Shown here piece by piece: positions 1 through 11,279 of a stretch of DNA of 61,887 bases. Made by a program: the position numbers and the translations under genes. How positions within the stretch are numbered: the first letter of the stretch is position 1; each line of letters begins with the position of its first letter. The notes beneath the pieces were generated by a model. The model made no database searches. It was not told where the DNA came from and saw nothing but the letters and a program-made list of their open reading frames with translations. The DNA comes from Porogramme epimiltina (lineage: Eukaryota > Basidiomycota > Agaricomycetes > Polyporales > Polyporaceae): positions 1 to 61,887 of the forward strand of contig FTLJ01000060.1 of the NCBI GenBank assembly GCA_900155495.1. The letters are read 5' to 3'.

Positions 1-5
1 CCGCC

Positions 6-2106
6 ATGGTCACCCTCTTCAAAGCCGACGCCGCGCCCTACCGGCCCCTCCTCAAGTCCCCACGCTCCCTCTCTGCAAAGTTCCTCGCTGTCCTTGCTTT
101 CGTCTCTGTAATATACGCCGCCCGCGTCCTCTTCCCCCACCGCTTCCCCGCCCTCGCCTCCCTCGCACTCTCCCGCCCACGCCCCTCATGCTCCCCGCAA
201 GACTGGGCGGCCGGCCAGTGGGTGCCCCGACCTCCGCCGACAAACCGCACGCAACTCACGAAGCCCGAAGACGCGTACGAGTTCCTCGGCCTCCAGGGCT
301 GCGCGAGCTCCCGCGAGGTCTACTGGCACCTCGCCTCCGACGCCGAGCGGCTCTACGATCGCTTCCCAGGCGTCGCGTCATGGAAGTGGCAGCCCGCGCC
401 GACGTGTGGGATTGAGGACCTCGACGCTGGGGTCCTGGTGAAGGACCTTGTCGAGAAGGGCGGATGGTTCCTCGTCGGTGGTGAGTAATCTCTACCTTAT
501 TAGAGGCTGTATGCTTGAAAATCGTGCGCGGAGAACACGATGGGTCGTGGGTGCGTGGACGCGAGTGGGTGCGAGCAGCAATTAGTGCACTTCGGTCTCT
601 GGCATAATAGGCCGGTCATGTCGGGATATCGTCCATTCAAGTCGCGTTCTGGACATCCGTATGTTTAGAAGGTGATTTGAACGGGACGTTTCTTTGTCCT
701 GACTGCCGTTTAATCTGGATATATGCGCGACGTGTGGATGGAGGCGGTCGAGGAATATTTGTGTCAATTTGCTGCGCCTTTACAAAGTTCCGCGTTTTTC
801 GGGTCACAGAGGATACGATGTTGAGGCTGCATCATGCATGATGTCTTTCTTTACCCGTCATGTTCCGTTGCACACTCTCCTGCTGGGTACGCGTCGTAAT
901 CAGTTGGTCGGCGGTTGTGGACTTGCGTCGATCTTCCACCCCGTGACTCCAAATGTGGAACGTGGGTGAATTAGACCACTGACTTGCGTTTTTCCTCTAG
1001 ATTCCGTAACGGAGAACCACTTCTTTTCCCTCTCGTGCACACTCTACCCTCACGTCATCGCTACCCCCAACTACGTCGAAAACCCATACTTCGACCGCGG
1101 CTGGCCCCAAAACCTCTACCTCAACCCCGCCTCCCCACTCATCCCACACATCAAGTTCCCCCCTGGTTTCGACATCGAGACAACACCTCTCGTTACCTTC
1201 CGCCGGATCGACCTCCTTTTCGAGACGAGCCAACTTGACGCCCTCTATCGCACGCTCCACCCAAACTCAACACACGCCCGTGCCCAGCCAAACGAAAGCA
1301 TATTCAGCTCAGAAGCCGTCTGGAATCTCGCGCCCGCAGAGTACGTCAAAACGTTTACGGCACCGCGCCCGCAAGGCAACTACGCGACGATGGTCGTGAG
1401 CACTGGCGGGCACTGGACGACGACGCTCTTTTCGGGGCTGCGCGACCCGGAGCTGTTCCACGACGGGATCTTCAACGTCGTCGACTTCTTTGGGGAGGCG
1501 ATGGACGCGTGGGCGCGCGAGGTGCAGGCGCTGCTGCTCAAGGCCGAGGACGCGGAGCGCAAGCGGCGCGCGATGCAGGGCGGGCGGGCCGCGCGCGAGC
1601 GGAGGGCGCCGAGGCAGGTTGTGGTGCGGGCGTACCTCCCGGGTCACGAGGACTGCCACAACCACCGTGCACCCATCGATGAATACGAGAAGGGTCCTAA
1701 TGGGTGGTACAACTGGAATCAGATTGGTGACTACAACCGGGCGTTCGAGGTGCGTCCCCATCTGTCTGGTACTTTCACAAGCGCTGACGAGTGCCTGACG
1801 TCACCCCACATTCTGCTTTCGCACCGCGCCTATGTCATGTCGACTCTGCTTCCGCGCCCATGTCCACCCCCGCGCTCGCGTTCGCGCTTTCCCGTGGCCA
1901 CTCACGAACACGTGCAGGCTGTCCTCGAGTCGCGCAAGTACCCGGACATCCACTTCCTCCCGATCGACCGCCACGCGCTCCTCCGGCCCGACGCACATGC
2001 GTCGGGTGACTGTTTACATTTCATGACCGGCGCGGGCGTTCTCGAGGGTTGGACGCAGTACGTATGGCACTACGTTACAGTCGAGATCCCTGGGCGCATG
2101 CGGTGA
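6..2106 (+). CDS. PC-esterase-type (PMR5/TBL-like) membrane protein, putative polysaccharide O-acyltransferase
   Basis: Three exons (6-480, 1001-1749, 1918-2106) give 470 aa. The first intron is long (520 bp, GT-AG); the second is 168 bp, a multiple of three and open in frame, so retention would not break the protein. Residues about 25-42 form one hydrophobic segment after a short basic head, as in a type II Golgi membrane protein. The first splice rebuilds GDSVTENHFF, the GDS nucleophile block, and DCLHFMTGAGVLEGW near the C-terminus carries the DxxH motif. This pairing is the signature of the PC-esterase/trichome-birefringence-like family, whose plant members O-acetylate wall polysaccharides. 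The donor and acceptor here are unknown; acting on fungal wall or capsule glycan in the Golgi is inference. The start has a good context (ccgccATGG) and lies right at the window edge, so an upstream exon cannot be excluded. Confidence 0.72.
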
Positions 2107-4018
2107 GCAGCGTGCGCTCGTGTTTTGAGACCCGTTGACTATCTGGTCGAAGTCGGATGGGCAGCGTGTTAGTTCGCCGCCTAGACGCCGGGTTGTTCCT
2201 ACGATAGACAGCGCTCTACGCTAGTGACGTTATCTACCTTCGTGTGGCCCGATCGCCCACCATCCTACCCACAGTGTCATTACCTCACGACTTCCTCTGC
2301 GGACCCTGCCCCCACATAAAATTTACTTGGCCACACGCTACGCTGCATCGTTCCCCCTGCGCATTCATTTACAATGGACCCTTGTCCCTATCCCACCTAC
2401 TGCACACGACCCCACCATCATTCATCCCACACCCACTCGTACTCCACACGGCTACGTACACATGCATACGTAACATTGTCCCATTGAACCACATTCGACA
2501 GCTCCGGCGCTCACCAGACTCATCGTGTCCACCTCCACATCAATCTCCGTACCGTACTTCCGCCGCATCTTGCTCCCGCGGACTCTGGACTCGATCTACC
2601 TTCATTCTAGTATTCGACTGGCCTTACCAGAACGTCCTCGTATTAATCCTTCTTGTACTAGGTATACGTCTTGCTTATTGATCGACTTGGATATCTCGAT
2701 CTGAAGACGGTTGCTTATCACGGCGCTCTGTTCCAGTCCCGCTTGGTTATATGGTCTTCTCGACATTGAAGTGTCTGCACGAAGTTGACTTGTACACGGT
2801 GCTATAGGGCATGTGACTTGCGTGGTGACACTACCTAGGTACTCGAGAGTCTATGTAGGCACGCTAGCGCAGCAAGTGCGTTGTGAACAAACCTGCCAAG
2901 GGGGTCACCGGACCAATTGTCAATGTGTGCACGGTATACTGCTAAGGACGAAACGATCGATCTCGAGCCAGCGCTCTCCGTCAGATATGGGCAATAGTAC
3001 CTGTCCGCTGCGCCGGTGTATGCTTCATGCCACATATAGAGATATGTTAGAATTTGCGCTTGTCGCGTTCGAGTGTTCGTCCCGCGCTAGCTACTTTTAT
3101 CATGAACCTCAAGACTCGGAGTGAACTTAGTTGTGGGTATGGTCTTAGATAAGATCCCGTTTTGGCAGCGCGCGCTGACGGCAATGGGCGCCTATTACAC
3201 GGAATATATACTACGCCGCTGCCAGCCTCACTACGGTCGTCGGTAGCTGCCTCTCGCCCTCTCGACGCCCTGCTATTGTGCTCTATACATTCTCCCTCCA
3301 CGTGGGTGCAATTTTTGGTACTCTGCCCGACCTTTCACCTCAAATTGGCAGTACATGTGGCTCGTCACGTCACCTCATCAACTTTTTGACCCGAAAGACT
3401 CGAAAGCCGCCCAACAAACTTCTTCGGGGCGCCGGAGGCTGATATCTGGATATCTGACAGCAGTCTTTCCCTGCGCAGATCAAAGGACTCGCGTGGTCTC
3501 GGAGCACTCGGGTTTCCTATTGGCGCCCAACTACGCCGTGCGTGCTCCTATTGGATCTAGACCTTACAACTTAAGATAGCTCGGTTCGAATTCTGTAAGT
3601 TTTGCTTCTCCGACGTATCTGGATTAGGTCCCAATTTATAATGTTCGACGATGCGACCATCCCGCGGAAGTTCTAGCCGCGGAGATATCCTACGTCAATG
3701 TCAAACCCTGCTACGGGAGACAAGTCGGAAGGAACTTTAGTAACGATGGTTAGGCTGGTCGAGAGCCTATAAGTACCTGAGACGTCATGCATAACACGCC
3801 TGTGTCTCCACGCGTGCGGAAAATCCCTCTCCTCCTGCTCGTGAGTCCTTGCGGACATGATTCCAACTGGAAAATCGATGCTTATTTGCTGCAGTATTCT
3901 CAAACCCGCTCGAACTTTCCGACAGAGATTTTGACCCACAGCCCATAAATCAGGCACGCCGTATGCACCTCATATTCATATCTCACATATACGCCCCTGA
4001 CTCACTTGGAACAGTACG
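2107..4018. other. Intergenic region between the PC-esterase gene and HET gene 1
   Basis: No convincing gene. Short open frames exist on both strands but show no recognisable motif or splice-compatible partner. The last part should contain the promoter and leader of HET gene 1, including a putative 54-bp leader intron at 3961-4014. Confidence 0.6.
3961..4014 (+). other. Putative 5'UTR intron of HET gene 1
   Basis: A GTATGC donor at 3961 and an ACAG acceptor ending at 4014 leave four bases (tacg) before the ATG at 4019. The other three HET genes of this window show the same layout (see 11228, 14364 and 39179). A cryptic upstream coding exon is the alternative. Confidence 0.5.
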
Positions 4019-6184
4019 ATGCGACTCCTCGATACTAAGACTGGCCAACTCCGATCATTCATGAAATCCGACGGGCTGGACTACGCTATTCTATCGCACG
4101 TATGGTCAAAAATGGACAATGGGAACAGTTCAGCGGAACAGCTCTATGACGAGATTTCCCACATACAGAGCACATACGACCCTCCACGCATCCTCTGTGC
4201 GCTCTCGAAGAAGATCCAGAAGGCATGCGGGATCGCGCAGAAGCATGGCTTCAGGTACATCTGGGTTGACTCGGCCTGTATCAACAAAGCGAGCAGCGCG
4301 GAGCTATCCGAGGCAATCAACTCCATGTATCGCTGGTACGCGTCGTCCGCGGTGTGCTATGCGTACCTCGATGACGTTGACGACATCGACAAGCCCGAGG
4401 AAGCAGGGTCTCAGTTCCGCTTTAGCCGATGGTTTACGCGCTCGTGGACGCTCCAGGAGCTCATCGCGCCCCGCGCCGTTGTTTTCTTGTCGAAGAACTG
4501 GAAGCCCATCGGGACAAAGAAAACCCTCGCTTGCACTATTGCTGAGGTCACGGGAATCGATATCAGCGTTCTACTCCAGATCTGTCAGCCGTCCGACGTA
4601 TGCGTTGCTCGACGGATGTCCTGGGCCGCCCGCCGCGAGGCTACTAGAGTTGAAGACCAGGCCTACTCTCTCCTGGGAATATTTGGCGTTCATCTCCGGC
4701 TCAACTACGGGGAGGGGCTCAACGCGTTTAACCGACTCCAGGAGACGATTCTCAAGAACATTCCCGACCAAACCCTCTTTGCGTGGGGCGGCCATATTCC
4801 TCTGAGCTCTATTGTACCACAGCTGGTGAACTCCGTGGATGGTACCAAGAACGGAGGAAGATATTCGTGCCTACTAGCCTCATCCCCTGGAGACTTTGAG
4901 CATTCCTCCGGAATTTCCTCCATCACCCCCCGGTCGCTCGAGCGAAGGACCGGCATACCCATACATCGCCCCGAAGCCACCATCACGGCCTACGGTATAC
5001 GAGTGAAGTTCCCCGTGCTTTCTATCTATGGATATCGTTTAGCACTCCTCGCTTGCACCGACGCACACGACGACCTACTCGCACTTCTCCTTCACGACTC
5101 TCCGCATCTAGGTGCCAGCATGGATGTCGCTGTGGGCGCACAATCCCTGAAACACTCCACCCTATCGGATTTCACTCGCCTGGTATCCATTGAGCCCCAT
5201 GAACTTGAGTTTTGTCGTCCCATAATCACTCTCGAAAGCATCTATGTTCGCCGCGATGCCAAGTTGTTCTTCCCATGGATCGTCCCCAAAGCCCCGTCCA
5301 ACATCTCTAGTTTTCACTTTCTACCTCGAAACCCAGCAATATCCCTTGATTTGTGGTGTAATGACATACTCAACAGGCAGGGATATGACGTCAAAACGAC
5401 GAAGTCTTCATCTTCGCAGTTCCTCATCACGCGTGCTACCGAGATCATCACGATCACAATAGGCGGGAACTCCTCGAACAGCGGTGACAATAACGGAGTC
5501 AGAACCTGCGTAACAATATCTATCTCCTATATGCCACCGCAGACAAACGATATAGTTCAATCTCAATGGGTAGATTCTCCCCAGATACCTCGCCTCCCCA
5601 ACCAATTCTATGGAACCCTACGAGATGACGGTGATGGATTACTATCCGTGGCGGTCCATCTTTGTTTACCTGGCTTAAGCTGTCGAATTCTCTACATCCT
5701 CCTTCGCCCAACACATCCTTCCTCTTCCTCGACTCTAATACCTCTGCCACCGAACCGCCTCCAGATGGAGATCGCCGACATTGGAAGCCACTCCGCCGGG
5801 CTGTACGTGGACACAAGACACTATCACGCACCCCGCTTGGCAGCCGTGGATGGCCCATCCTCAATGAATATGTGTTTTCCAGCTGAGAAGCTCGCAAGGT
5901 CGGCCGGCCGTCAACCTTATGGTATCGATTATCCCGCTGTTCGGCGCAAAACATCTTTTAGCCATTTCACGCCAAATACAATGGTTCAGCAATCTGGGAA
6001 GCCGGCACCACCACATTTGCCATCGCGAGCTCAAATATGTGCTCTCCTTTGCGTCATATCCCTCGTTCGCGTCATTCTCCCTTCCCCTACCAACTTCTTG
6101 TCATGTGTTCCGGAAATACCCTCTCCATTCCAAAGCACAGCCTTTGGCCTGACAAGTACAGTTTCCCCTCCTCACTTCAAATAG
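4019..6184 (+). CDS. HET-domain protein 1 (heterokaryon-incompatibility type)
   Basis: A single open exon of 721 aa. It starts MRLLDTKTGQLRSF, followed by the HET domain with YAILSHVWS (about 24), GFRYIWVDSACINK (about 79), SSAELSEAINSMYRWY and RSWTLQELIAPR (about 142). A second conserved block follows (RRMSWAARREATRVEDQAYS, then LNYGEG and IPDQTLFAW), typical of the basidiomycete HET architecture that databases annotate with a DUF8212 segment. The last 450 residues lack recognised domains. HET domains in ascomycetes drive cell death after non-self recognition; that this one does so is inferred. It is closest to HET gene 4 at 39.2 kb. The ATG is fixed by the family start MRLL and by the acceptor 4 bp upstream. 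The terminal 120 residues are of unusual composition and may have drifted. Confidence 0.85.
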   Translation: MRLLDTKTGQLRSFMKSDGLDYAILSHVWSKMDNGNSSAEQLYDEISHIQSTYDPPRILCALSKKIQKACGIAQKHGFRYIWVDSACINKASSAELSEAINSMYRWYASSAVCYAYLDDVDDIDKPEEAGSQFRFSRWFTRSWTLQELIAPRAVVFLSKNWKPIGTKKTLACTIAEVTGIDISVLLQICQPSDVCVARRMSWAARREATRVEDQAYSLLGIFGVHLRLNYGEGLNAFNRLQETILKNIPDQTLFAWGGHIPLSSIVPQLVNSVDGTKNGGRYSCLLASSPGDFEHSSGISSITPRSLERRTGIPIHRPEATITAYGIRVKFPVLSIYGYRLALLACTDAHDDLLALLLHDSPHLGASMDVAVGAQSLKHSTLSDFTRLVSIEPHELEFCRPIITLESIYVRRDAKLFFPWIVPKAPSNISSFHFLPRNPAISLDLWCNDILNRQGYDVKTTKSSSSQFLITRATEIITITIGGNSSNSGDNNGVRTCVTISISYMPPQTNDIVQSQWVDSPQIPRLPNQFYGTLRDDGDGLLSVAVHLCLPGLSCRILYILLRPTHPSSSSTLIPLPPNRLQMEIADIGSHSAGLYVDTRHYHAPRLAAVDGPSSMNMCFPAEKLARSAGRQPYGIDYPAVRRKTSFSHFTPNTMVQQSGKPAPPHLPSRAQICALLCVISLVRVILPSPTNFLSCVPEIPSPFQSTAFGLTSTVSPPHFK

Positions 6185-7904
6185 TATGCTGACATCCCAC
6201 CTACATCAGGCACACACGAGAGCAAATATCACATTTCTACAGGCGCCGTGCATGTGATAGTAATGCCCAACTTGAGCCAGGCTTCACTCCTACTGGGCCT
6301 CCTGCCTGAAAAATATGCGGCGGACCACATCCATTGCCTCGGATCTGCCAACAGTCACCCTCACATTCCGGGCTCGTCTTCACGCGAGGCTGCAGCCAGT
6401 GACACATTCAATGGTTCCAAAGCATCAAAAATGGAGGCCGAGTCCACACATAGACGAAGCAGACGCCTCCGTCGATTAGCTCACATTCTCCCGAGGAATA
6501 TATTACAAGCTTCGGGCAAATTTATCAAGGAGTCTGCCACTCTATTTTCGTCCATTTATTCTCTACCAGACTGCCCATCTAACAAATATAAACACGTGCA
6601 CTTACAAGCCCAGCTAGGACTGAATGGGTGGCTCCGGGGACATCAATTCTCGCCTTGTACGATATTTGATCAAGAGCTGCGTACCTCTAGATCCTCGACC
6701 ATATGTATTCCCCCATTCTGAATCGCATTTAGGTATTCTTCGTCCCAGTGACAAACAGGGCAAAGCACGCACTAGAAGTGGTCAATAGCGTGAACTTGAT
6801 ATGCCGACGACCATTCACCATTCAGTTCACCTGGGTTCTTTGCAATCACACAGCTCAAATTGACGCGTTCCTCTCGCAATTCCTGAAGTCTAGTAATGCT
6901 AAACCCACAGTCGGTCTGCTTTGTTGATCCTGGGGTAGGCTGAGTGTGTGGCTTGCCATCATACCACACACCGCTGTCTGGTAGAGTTGGGGCGCCGACA
7001 GTTCCGCTCGCTCGCAGGACCGCGTCAAATGACACCAACTCCTGCTAATATGGGCCTTCAATAGGATGTGCGAGGTACCACATAACACGAGGCAGGTATT
7101 TCTCACCGGCCAGTTCTAGCAATGCAGAACGATTACTCTATCTGCGCGTATCCTTGAAGCTTATCAGTCGGAACCTCGGTCCCTACTAGTTAAAGTCTCC
7201 GAGATCCAGGAAACGATAACCCGAGGTCAGAGCCACTTCCATTTAATTCAGATGTGGGACTATTGCCGAGCGGTAAGCCGTAGCTTGTTTAAATGTATAC
7301 CTGCGGGGCCGTCAGTCATACATGCCAGGTGGGTAGATCTAGAGGATAGCTGATGTCGTAGTTTCGCCTCAACTTCATCTCCAGATACTGCTGCCCGCGT
7401 CGAAGGGTGTGTTACGCCCTGGACAGTATTTGCCAGGAGTCTGAGCACCGCCGTCACCACTGGTCCGGTCTGCTTACATATGTCATGGAGCCACAGCTAC
7501 CCAGAGGTATTGAGTGAAATGGTTCAACCTCAGCTGAGAAGGCAGTTATAGAAGAGGCTTGTCAAGACGAGCAGGCTGACTTCGCCAGTTTGAGGGAGTT
7601 GCAGGAGGTGTCCAGTGTATGTCTGTCTCAGTCGACTGACACCGACATCGCCGACAATGCAGGTTTGAAAGCTACATCCTCTTCTCCACAAATCGGTCTT
7701 GTAGTTGACCTTGATAAGAATTGGTCCGCGGCGCCTTCCCTGAGGTTTTCCGCCATGAATCTGACAGCCACAGCGCCTGCTGCTTTGAACCAGAACTCCC
7801 TCTGGTGTGAAACATGAGGAATGTAATTTGAGCATCACACAGTACCGGGGTGGCCTCGGTCAGTAGTCGGGGTGGTCTCGGGGTGTCGTGCTTGGGAGGG
7901 CCGT
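6185..7904. other. Intergenic region between HET gene 1 and the securin-like pseudogene
   Basis: No recognisable gene. A 157-aa open frame at 6248-6721 (+) and several minus-strand frames lack motifs or homology that I can see. By comparison with the 11-25 kb block, this is where an EF-hand/ZZ gene would be expected; I found no trace of it here. Confidence 0.5.
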
Positions 7905-8730
7905 TGGCACCGTCGTGACCTAACTGCCGAGTACCTTGTAGCCGAGCATATCTGAGGGCGGGACATACGGACATTCTTGCGTCGGGTCAGCGGAGTCAAA
8001 GAAAAGAGAAGTAGACGACATACCCAGTGGTATGTATTCCAATTCATCGTCCTCAACGTCCAGTGTCCACCACCGTTCCCACAGCGTCCTGGACCTGTTC
8101 CGCAACAACATTGTTTATGCCCTCAATCTCAGTAGGGCTCACATACCAGCAGTTGCCTCTAGTGAGATGAACTCTGAATATCCTGCCGCGCTTTGAACGT
8201 CCCGCCGAGCGTTCTTAGGTTCCAACGAGCGCTGGAAGGGCGAAGAGAGGCGACATCGAGAGACGAGATCTCCTGTTCCGGCGCAGGCGCGAGAAACAAA
8301 GTTTGTAGAGATTCATCCCATGCAAGCTTTACGCCTTGTTCGCTTTGTCAATGTTGACCGCAGCGTCACGATTGGGAAAGGGTGTTTTGTCCATGAGGGG
8401 GCAAGCAGCAAAGATAGAAATGAGAGGCTTTTGCCGTTTGTGAGCTAGGTATTTAGACATACGGATGTCTTACACAATGGTTCATGGGCTCAGATACGTA
8501 CGAGCTGCTCCGGAAGAAGGGTATTCTGAAGAGCAAGCGTCTTGGAGAAGATGATCTTTAGGAGGGGCCACAGTATGCATGGCAATTTCCTGCAACGGTG
8601 ACGGCTCTTAGATGCCTTCCTACCCGGTGTTAGTACTGAGCGTAGATGTCAAAATAGCAATGTATATGTCGAGAAACATAATGCGTGTTCTCGGCACGAC
8701 GGCGAGATCCACGACATCGAGTTCAGAGGT
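7905..8730 (-). pseudogene. Decayed copy of the securin-like gene
   Basis: The minus strand is homologous to the intact gene at 24139-25640. The peptide stretch 8050-7925 reads EDDELEYIPLG, then DSADPTQECPYVPP and YKVLGS, matching DDELEYMPPG, SADPAQECPYVPP and YKVLGS of the intact gene. The block at 8330-8440 matches the exon around MDKTPFPN at the nucleotide level, and 8500-8730 matches the first exon. The position equivalent to the intact start codon reads GTG instead of ATG, frames are broken by indels, and homology stops near 7905, before the last exon. It therefore cannot encode the full protein. It sits between HET genes 1 and 2, whereas the intact copy lies beyond the EF-hand/ZZ gene. 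Confidence 0.82.
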
Positions 8731-11279
8731 GTTGAGCGCTGGAATCTCGCTTGCCACCGGCGGCTACGTTGTGCCGCAGCCTTGTGTGTCGATATCGACG
8801 ATCTAGCCGAGCACCTCGCGCTCAGCGTCTGCGGCAGTCTCTTCCTTGGCCCCTCTCTCCTCGTCTTGTCTGTCCTTCGTTCATCCGTCCTAATCGGTGT
8901 TCTCTGGCTGCCTCATTCTCAACGTTATCCCTATATACCGCGGTAATTGGTCAAGACAATCTCTCCCTTTGCCCATCACCCTGCAGCCGGCATATAGTTT
9001 TCTTCAAAGCCACGAGATATCCTTGGAGAACGGCATAACGTTACACCTAAGAGCAGCGCTTTTCAGGCAGGTGGAGAGCGTGAAGTGGTCCAGGAGTTCT
9101 TGTCACAGGGTGGAAGATTGCATAACGGACGGGTGCGTTGACCGACTCTTTGCATGTTCTCAGTTTCAGTTCCCTATCGAGACTTTCGCTGTCAATGTTC
9201 TGTTGACCAAGATATTCTCTTTCAATCCCTCTCCCATTCAATCAATCGTACCGGACATCTTCCTTACCAAGCCGTACCTTCTTGCTCGCTCTTCGTACGG
9301 CATCCGCTTGTGGGGCATGACCCCCGTCACTCCGCTACGACATGCCGCTGGTCTATTCACTTTACCTAGATGACTCCTCTCCACGGTTTGCGTTACAACT
9401 TTTACCAAAACGCGAACGCGATATGACACTTTGCCCATCCGTTGCAGTTGATTTGCACGGTTTACTTTGTACACGACAGACATATGGCCGTGACTTGTAC
9501 ACATTCCTCTATGCCAACACTCCCTGTCCCACCCAGTTTTCAGCATGGCTTACTGGCCAAGAAGGAAACAGTACTCTCATCCGATGCTCACCATATTTGG
9601 TACTTCTGTGTGTCTCCGACCACGCCGTGGAGCGAGAGCTATTCCTGTGTTCTGCACCGGGAATGTTGTGAAGGCAGTCTTGGCTATGCTAGTGCTCGGA
9701 GTGCGAGGGTGGCCAGAAACATCCATTTCCGTGTAATTCGGACGTGGGATGGTTGTGCATGGTTCCCTTGAGTCCATTTCGGTGCCGCCTCTACATAACC
9801 TGCACTCAGGTTGGCGGAGAAATGAGGTCCTTCAGGATAATGCTCTATAATCGCTGAGACATCTCATCGGATCTAGATATACTGGCTACGCCGGTGCTGT
9901 GCCGTCTAACAAACAGCATACACCCCGTTGACTTTCAACGGCCCGATACCCTTGCGCACTGAAGGTCTACGCTGTGTGGAACGCGGGATGCCCGAGTAGC
10001 CAGGGGTCAAAGTAGGCAGGATAAACCTGTTCCTTACAAGTCCCCCTTCGACCTTTTGGCGCTATTGCGACGGATTGCCTTCATCGTTGAAAATGCTAAC
10101 TGCGCTGCTATCATTTTTCCCATCTCAGATATCTTCGACTGGGTTTTAGTATCTGGGGAATCTGGATGCCTCGTTGACGCCTCGCTTGTTATGCACCTCA
10201 GCCACAGCGCCTCGCGCTAAGTAGTCGCCCTCGCGGTGGCCCATGGGGCAAGGCACCCGATCTTCACCCCGACTCGGAGTCGGGGTGGCCCCAGCTAGGC
10301 AGTGTCGCACAGCGGGAGCGTCGTGATGGGGACAAACATACGCTGCCTTGTAGCCGTGCCAAAAGATTGCGGGAGCACTAGGTGGCCTCGGTCCCGGGAG
10401 ATTTGCCTGTTTTGGTGCAGACATCACGCCGGGGGGTGATCGCCGATTTCTCCGGGCTCTGCGGGTGCAGCGCCTCTGTCTTCTCCCCCTCATCGGCTCC
10501 TCGTCTTCTCCACTCTGTTGCTATACACGCCCTAGAAGTTGCTGCAGATATCTAAATGCGTGCATGCTGCTATGCGCGCACGCGCAGGAGGTGCTGTGGT
10601 TCTTGCCTCGTGGCAAGATATCCAGATGTTTGTGAGACGGGTTTTGCTACATAGCAGCCCCTTGACGCAACGTTGGTAGCTCAATTTTCAGATCCGACCC
10701 GTACTTATATAGGTGCTATAGTTGCTCTATGAATACTTTTTGATGCAGTGTCAAGCTTTTGAGGCAAGATACAATCGAGAATGCTGCGCGCTGGCTGCAC
10801 ACTGGACATAGCATCCGACGCGCAGCGAAGCTCCTGGAAGGCTGTACAATGTGAGCTACATGGCAGAGGTTGTCCACCGTGCTTCTCCGGTATCCACGAT
10901 GACCGTGAATGTCGTTCTGAACAATGGAACACAGATATCCCGAGCAATGTCGGCCTGCACGCTGTCGGGCGCGGCACTGGACCGACCCCTCCCGAGCACT
11001 CAGCAGCCCAGTGTGGGGTCGTGTTAGGGGTACAAAACCCTACTTCAAGACTTTCTGGACAGAGGAGATATCATCTGCCTCAGACCTGCAGCATCCCAAT
11101 ATCCTTCTCAAATTCAGTGTACGTGGTCTTCTGTTCGCTGACAATCACCGCCACTGATATAGTCACCAGTACTCTCGCACTACTGCCGGACTTCTGGATA
11201 TTTTCATCACGCAAATTGACACTATTCGTAAGTTGCTAGATATCTTCGCCGCTTGCCTCTGACAAACTTCATTAGTGAC
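8731..11279. other. Intergenic region upstream of HET gene 2
   Basis: Open frames at 8897-9373 (+), 9342-9671 (+) and 10146-10493 (-) show no motif, no homology to other parts of the window and no convincing intron structure. I treat them as chance frames. The far right part holds the HET gene 2 promoter and a putative leader intron at 11228-11275. Confidence 0.5.
11228..11275 (+). other. Putative 5'UTR intron of HET gene 2
   Basis: A GTAAGT donor at 11228 and an ATTAG acceptor ending at 11275 leave four bases (tgac) before the ATG at 11280. The intron is 48 bp, in the size range of the coding introns here. Confidence 0.55.

Noticed and set aside
6248..6721. 157-aa plus-strand frame downstream of HET gene 1, as a possible second HET exon
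   Set aside because: Unlike HET gene 2 there is no donor near the HET 1 stop that restores frame, and no similarity to the HET 2 second exon.
8897..9373. 158-aa plus-strand frame
   Set aside because: No recognisable domain, no paralogue in the window and no clear leader; treated as chance.
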